The position numbers and the translations under genes were made by a program. The notes beneath the pieces were generated by a model. The model was not told where the DNA came from. It was given only the letters and a program-made list of their open reading frames with translations, and searched no databases. Below, in pieces: positions 13,726 through 17,107 of a DNA stretch of 17,107 nucleotides. Origin of the DNA: Bacillota bacterium (GTDB taxonomy: Bacteria > Bacillota > Clostridia > Acetivibrionales > DSM-1351); contig JAEYTP010000099.1 in assembly GCA_023433945.1 (NCBI GenBank), positions 1-17,107 of the forward strand. The letters run 5' to 3'. The first letter of the stretch is position 1; each line of letters opens with the position of its first letter.

Positions 13726-13875
13726 TGTGGTATTAGTATATAGAAAGATACGATAACTACAGAGCTCGCTTATGATAACTTAAGGGTTGTTCTAGAGGTT
13801 AAATATATTTCTATAATGATAACGTTAAAATAGTTAAATTTGTATTGTAATTTAATATGAAGGGATGAACATGTA
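13726..13875 (+). other. Long leader between the T-box terminator and alaS
   Basis: About 150 bases follow the terminator before the alaS ATG. They contain a perfect TATAAT at 13812-13817 with no clear -35, and three GATAAC hexamers at 13752, 13774 and 13818. AGGGA (13861-13865) is the ribosome site. Immediately before alaS, ATG 13871 is followed at once by TAA, and that TAA overlaps the alaS ATG at 13876. No gene is present. Confidence 0.5.
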
Positions 13876-16515
13876 ATGGAAAAACTAGGTTTAAATGAAT
13901 TGAGAGAGCGATATTTGCGCTTTTTTGAGAGTAAGGGTCACCTCAGAATGGAGAGTTTTTCACTTGTACCGCATAATGACCCTAGCTTGCTACTGATAAA
14001 TTCCGGAATGGCACCGCTTAAGCCATATTTTACGGGGCAAGAGATTCCGCCTTGCAAAAGAGTTACTACTTGTCAGAAGTGCATCAGAACGCCTGATATT
14101 GAGAATGTAGGTAAGACAGCTCGTCATGGTACATTTTTTGAAATGCTTGGAAACTTCTCTTTTGGTGATTATTTCAAGGAGGAAGCTATTCCATGGGCAT
14201 GGGAATTTGTAACTAAGGACCTTGAAATGCCAGAGGATAAGCTTTGGGTAACTATTTATGAGGATGACGATGAGGCTTTTGAAATATGGAACAAAAAAGT
14301 AGGAATTCCTGCTGAAAAGATTGTTAGAATGGGTAAAAAGGATAACTTCTGGGAACATGGAACAGGCCCTTGCGGACCATGCTCTGAGATTTATTTTGAT
14401 AGAGGACCTGAACAGGGGTGCGGAAGTCCTGATTGTAAGGTAGGCTGTGAATGTGACCGTTATGTAGAATTCTGGAATAACGTATTTACACAGTTTAATA
14501 AGGATGAGAACGGGAATTACACCAGACTGGCAAATCCAAACATAGATACAGGTATGGGACTAGAAAGACTTGCGTGCATTTCACAAGGTGTTGATAACCT
14601 TTTTGAGGTTGACACTGTAAGAAATATTCTCAATTATATCTGTAAGATTGCCGGCGTAGAGTACAAGAAGTCAGAGAAAACAGATATTTCAATCCGCGTA
14701 ATAACCGACCATATCAGAAGTACTACAATGATGGTCTGCGATGGAGTACTGCCTTCAAACGAAGGTAGAGGCTATGTGTTGAGAAGGCTATTAAGAAGAG
14801 CAGCAAGGCATGGAAGATTATTGGGAATAAATAAGCCATTCCTTTATGATGTAGCTATGGTTGTTATAAATGAGTCAAAGCAAGCTTATCCGGAATTAGC
14901 TGAAAAGTCTGATTATATAAAGAAGGTAATAAGGATTGAAGAGGAGCGTTTTGAAGCTACCGTTGATCAGGGTATTGTAATACTCAATGAGTTCATTGAA
15001 GAATTAAAATCAAAGAATGAGCAGGTTATGCCGGGTGAAATGGTATTCAAGCTGCATGACACATACGGATTCCCTCTGGATCTCACTAGAGAAATAGCTG
15101 AGGAAAATGGTCTATCCATAGACGAAGCAGGCTTCAAGAAGGAAATGGATGCTCAAAAGAAGAGGGCAAAGGAGGCTCATTTGAGCAAGGACAGTTCAGC
15201 TTGGGGTGATGACGTTTATGGTAAGCTGGACAAATCGGTTAAAACACAGTTTGTTGGCTATACAGAAGATAATAATGAAGCCAAGGTCCTCTATATTGTC
15301 AAGGATGGGGAAGTAGTAGAAACTGCACAAGAGGGCGATGAAATTACTGTAATACTTGACAAGACCTGCTTCTACGCTGAAAGTGGTGGACAGGTTGGAG
15401 ATACTGGTACTATTTCATCAAAAAATTGTACGGTAAAGGTTAATAATACAACAAAGATTGCTGATGGAAAGTTCCTGCATTCAGGTATAGTATTAAGTGG
15501 ATTGTTGGAAACAGGTAATGAAGTAGTTGCTCAAATAGATAAAAAGCGTAGATTAGCTATTGCAAGAAACCATACTACCACACACCTTTTACACAAGGCT
15601 CTAAGAGAGGTATTGGGAGACCATGTACATCAGGCAGGTTCACTTGTTGAACCCGGCAAGTTAAGATTTGACTTCAGTCATTTTTCTGCTCTAACTGCAC
15701 AGGAGCTAAAAGAAGTTGAGGATAGAACAAATGCAGCTATTCTTGATGCTTATTCAGTAGATGTGAAGGAAATGCCTATTGATGAGGCAAAGAAGCTTGG
15801 GGCAATGGCTCTGTTTGGTGAGAAGTACGGTGATACTGTTAGAGTTGTCAAAGTAGAAGACTATAGCATTGAGCTGTGTGGTGGTACCCATATAAGGAAT
15901 ACTTCACAAGCCGGTCTTGTAAAGGTATTGGGTGAGAGTGGCGTTGCTGCAGGCGTTAGAAGACTAGAAGCCCTGACAGGTGAAGCAGCTATAAGCTACT
16001 ATAGTGACAAGGAGCAGCAGCTCAATGACGTTGCTCAAGCCCTAAAAGCGTCTCCAGCCGATGCAATTAAAAAGGTTGATACACTCTCTCAAGAGTTGAA
16101 AGCATATGAAAAGGAACTTGAACAGCTAAAGAATAAGCTAGTTAGCGGTGCAGCAGAGGATGTTCTTTCAAATGCCGCTGATATATCCGGTGTAAAGGTT
16201 GTGACCGCACGTTTTGATCAGCTTGATATGGAAGGCTTAAGAAATACAGGAGACATGTTGAAAAACAAGCTTGGCTCAGGAGTTGTAGTACTTGGTTCAA
16301 GCTATGGTGATAAGGTAAGCTTTATTGTAACTGCAACAAAGGATGTACTCGGTAAGGGAGTACACTCTGGAAATATTATTAAAGAAGTAGCAAAGGTTGC
16401 CGGTGGAGGCGGAGGCGGACGTCCTGATATGGCTCAAGCTGGTGGTAAGGATATTTCAAAGATTGACGAAGCACTTAAGCAGGCGCTTAATGTAATTGAG
16501 AGCCAGATAAAATAG
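13876..16515 (+). CDS. alaS: Alanyl-tRNA synthetase
   Basis: This 879-residue class II synthetase charges tRNA-Ala and clears mischarged serine or glycine. The catalytic domain opens with LRERYLRFFESKGH and contains motif 2 (RHGTFFEMLGNFSFGDYFK) and the ATP-site region GTGPCGPCSEIYFD. GMGLERLACISQG and GRGYVLRRLLRRAARHGR belong to the catalytic and tRNA-binding parts. The editing domain has the zinc ligands His566 and His570 (HTTTH) and Cys668 and His672 (CGGTH). A helical linker from ~720 leads to the C-Ala domain with a Gly-rich stretch at 843-848 followed by RPDMAQAGG. Length is normal for bacterial AlaRS and all key residues are present. An AGGGA at 13861-13865 supports the ATG at 13876. 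The T-box leader upstream shows regulation by the charging state of tRNA-Ala. Confidence 0.98.
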   Translation: MEKLGLNELRERYLRFFESKGHLRMESFSLVPHNDPSLLLINSGMAPLKPYFTGQEIPPCKRVTTCQKCIRTPDIENVGKTARHGTFFEMLGNFSFGDYFKEEAIPWAWEFVTKDLEMPEDKLWVTIYEDDDEAFEIWNKKVGIPAEKIVRMGKKDNFWEHGTGPCGPCSEIYFDRGPEQGCGSPDCKVGCECDRYVEFWNNVFTQFNKDENGNYTRLANPNIDTGMGLERLACISQGVDNLFEVDTVRNILNYICKIAGVEYKKSEKTDISIRVITDHIRSTTMMVCDGVLPSNEGRGYVLRRLLRRAARHGRLLGINKPFLYDVAMVVINESKQAYPELAEKSDYIKKVIRIEEERFEATVDQGIVILNEFIEELKSKNEQVMPGEMVFKLHDTYGFPLDLTREIAEENGLSIDEAGFKKEMDAQKKRAKEAHLSKDSSAWGDDVYGKLDKSVKTQFVGYTEDNNEAKVLYIVKDGEVVETAQEGDEITVILDKTCFYAESGGQVGDTGTISSKNCTVKVNNTTKIADGKFLHSGIVLSGLLETGNEVVAQIDKKRRLAIARNHTTTHLLHKALREVLGDHVHQAGSLVEPGKLRFDFSHFSALTAQELKEVEDRTNAAILDAYSVDVKEMPIDEAKKLGAMALFGEKYGDTVRVVKVEDYSIELCGGTHIRNTSQAGLVKVLGESGVAAGVRRLEALTGEAAISYYSDKEQQLNDVAQALKASPADAIKKVDTLSQELKAYEKELEQLKNKLVSGAAEDVLSNAADISGVKVVTARFDQLDMEGLRNTGDMLKNKLGSGVVVLGSSYGDKVSFIVTATKDVLGKGVHSGNIIKEVAKVAGGGGGGRPDMAQAGGKDISKIDEALKQALNVIESQIK

Positions 16516-16532
16516 CATTATCTTGATTGTGT

Positions 16533-16566
16533 GTATTCGGTTGGCATACTATTGCCAATCGGATAC
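16533..16566 (+). other. Fourteen-base-pair stem-loop between alaS and the HIT gene
   Basis: Bases 16533-16546 pair with 16553-16566 over 14 bp with two G-U pairs and a six-base loop. No T-tract follows, so it is not a standard terminator. The HIT gene start lies 41 bases on, so it may be an mRNA processing or stabilising element inside a common transcript, or a weak terminator. Confidence 0.55.
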
Positions 16567-16607
16567 TCTAAAAATAAAGCATACTCTTATATGAAAGGAT
16601 GATTTAG

Positions 16608-16952
16608 ATGAGTGACTGCATTTTCTGTAAGATTATTAACAGAGAGATTCCTTCAAAGATTGTTTTTGAAAACGATAAGGTCATAGCTTTTTATGACATC
16701 AGCCCACAGGCACCTGTTCATGTAATTATTGTGCCGAAGCAGCACATAGCAAGCCACAATGATTTAAATGAAGAGAATGTTGATGTAATGAAGGATATTC
16801 ATTTAGCTGCAAACATTATTGCAAAGCAGGAAGGTATTGCAGATTCAGGATATAGAATAATTAATAATTGTGGTCAAGATGCGGGACAGACAGTGCTTCA
16901 CATGCACTATCATCTTGTAGGCGGAAAGTCAATGGGTATGGGAATTCTTTAA
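16608..16952 (+). CDS. HIT-family (histidine triad) nucleotide hydrolase, HINT type
   Basis: The 114-residue protein is a full-length HINT-like protein. Cys4 and Cys7 (CIFC) are a zinc-site signature, followed by KIINREIPSKIVFENDKVIAFYDISPQAPVH and IIVPKQHIASH, and the catalytic triad motif HMHYHLVGG with His98, His100 and His102. Such enzymes hydrolyse purine nucleoside phosphoramidates and aminoacyl-adenylates. The latter substrate makes proximity to a tRNA synthetase suggestive, but a functional tie is inference. AAAGGATG (16595-16602) is the ribosome site. The gene lies 92 bases after alaS, on the same strand. Confidence 0.95.
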   Translation: MSDCIFCKIINREIPSKIVFENDKVIAFYDISPQAPVHVIIVPKQHIASHNDLNEENVDVMKDIHLAANIIAKQEGIADSGYRIINNCGQDAGQTVLHMHYHLVGGKSMGMGIL

Positions 16953-16999
16953 ATAGCATAAGGAATAAGTTTTATTTGGTCTTTTATTTTAAATAATGG

Positions 17000-17029
17000 T
17001 TGACACATTTTTGGCAGTTAATATATAAT
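17000..17029 (+). promoter_or_regulatory. Strong sigma-A promoter at the right edge
   Basis: TTGACA (17000-17005) and TATAAT (17024-17029) are both perfect with an 18-base spacer, as in the alaS leader promoter. It reads out of the window and must drive a gene or leader RNA beyond it. Confidence 0.8.
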
Positions 17030-17066
17030 ATACTGTGTGCTGTATTTAGCTTATTCCCTGTTAAAT

Positions 17067-17107
17067 ATGAAGAAGGTACTACGGCTTATTCTTGGCACAA
17101 TTGTTAC
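17067..17107 (+). CDS. Possible start of the next gene (cut by window end)
   Basis: An open frame from ATG 17067 reads MKKVLRLILGTIV and runs off the window. A short charged start followed by a hydrophobic run would fit a signal peptide or membrane anchor. It lies about 31 bases after the predicted transcription start. No clear ribosome site stands before the ATG, so the true start may lie outside the window. Confidence 0.3.
   Translation, partial: MKKVLRLILGTIV

Noticed and set aside
1..17107. Search for mobile elements, phage genes, tRNAs or a new defence or biosynthetic system
   Set aside because: All long frames belong to known core families and no transposase, integrase, terminal inverted repeat, tRNA or unknown gene cluster was seen.

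Overview
The window is a piece of a low-GC Firmicutes chromosome. It most resembles a cellulolytic clostridium of the Ruminiclostridium/Acetivibrio type. That placement is an inference from three things: AT-rich DNA with strong purine-rich ribosome binding sites, a cellobiose phosphorylase that closely matches (from memory) the 811-residue Clostridium thermocellum enzyme, and an alanyl T-box leader. No database search was possible.

Layout. (1) 1-5750, plus strand: a sugar uptake and phosphorolysis locus. It holds the 3' end of an LplC/MalG-type permease, a lipoprotein solute-binding protein, a strong palindromic hairpin, a LacI-family regulator and a GH94 cellobiose phosphorylase, closed by a two-tier terminator. 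Together these would import a cellulose breakdown product and split it with phosphate, giving glucose 1-phosphate and saving ATP. No transporter ATPase is in view. (2) 5750-7183: a stand-alone DUF362 protein with two [4Fe-4S] clusters. It converges on phoR across a short tandem repeat and a shared hairpin. (3) 7165-11351, minus strand: pstB, phoU, phoP and phoR, the phosphate-sensing and uptake control genes, without pstS, pstC or pstA beside them. Upstream of pstB lie hexamers spaced exactly 11 bp apart, as in Bacillus PhoP boxes. A second pair points the other way, toward a tiny ORF with a very strong Shine-Dalgarno. (4) 11628-12047, minus: a monocistronic cheW. (5) 12155-13357, minus: argJ (arginine synthesis) with a clear sigma-A promoter. 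(6) 13444-16952, plus: divergent promoter, alanine T-box riboswitch, alaS and a HIT-family hydrolase. (7) 16953-17107: a strong promoter for whatever follows the window.

Most of the content is core metabolism and housekeeping, and I see no phage, insertion sequence, CRISPR array or defence island. The parts that deserve a second look are non-coding: the two-directional Pho-box region at 11412-11559, the 32-33 bp tandem repeats that continue the 3' end of pstB into the pstB-phoU gap, terminators whose loops contain the stop codon, the self-complementary GCTAGC hairpin before lacI, and the long leader between the T-box terminator and alaS.
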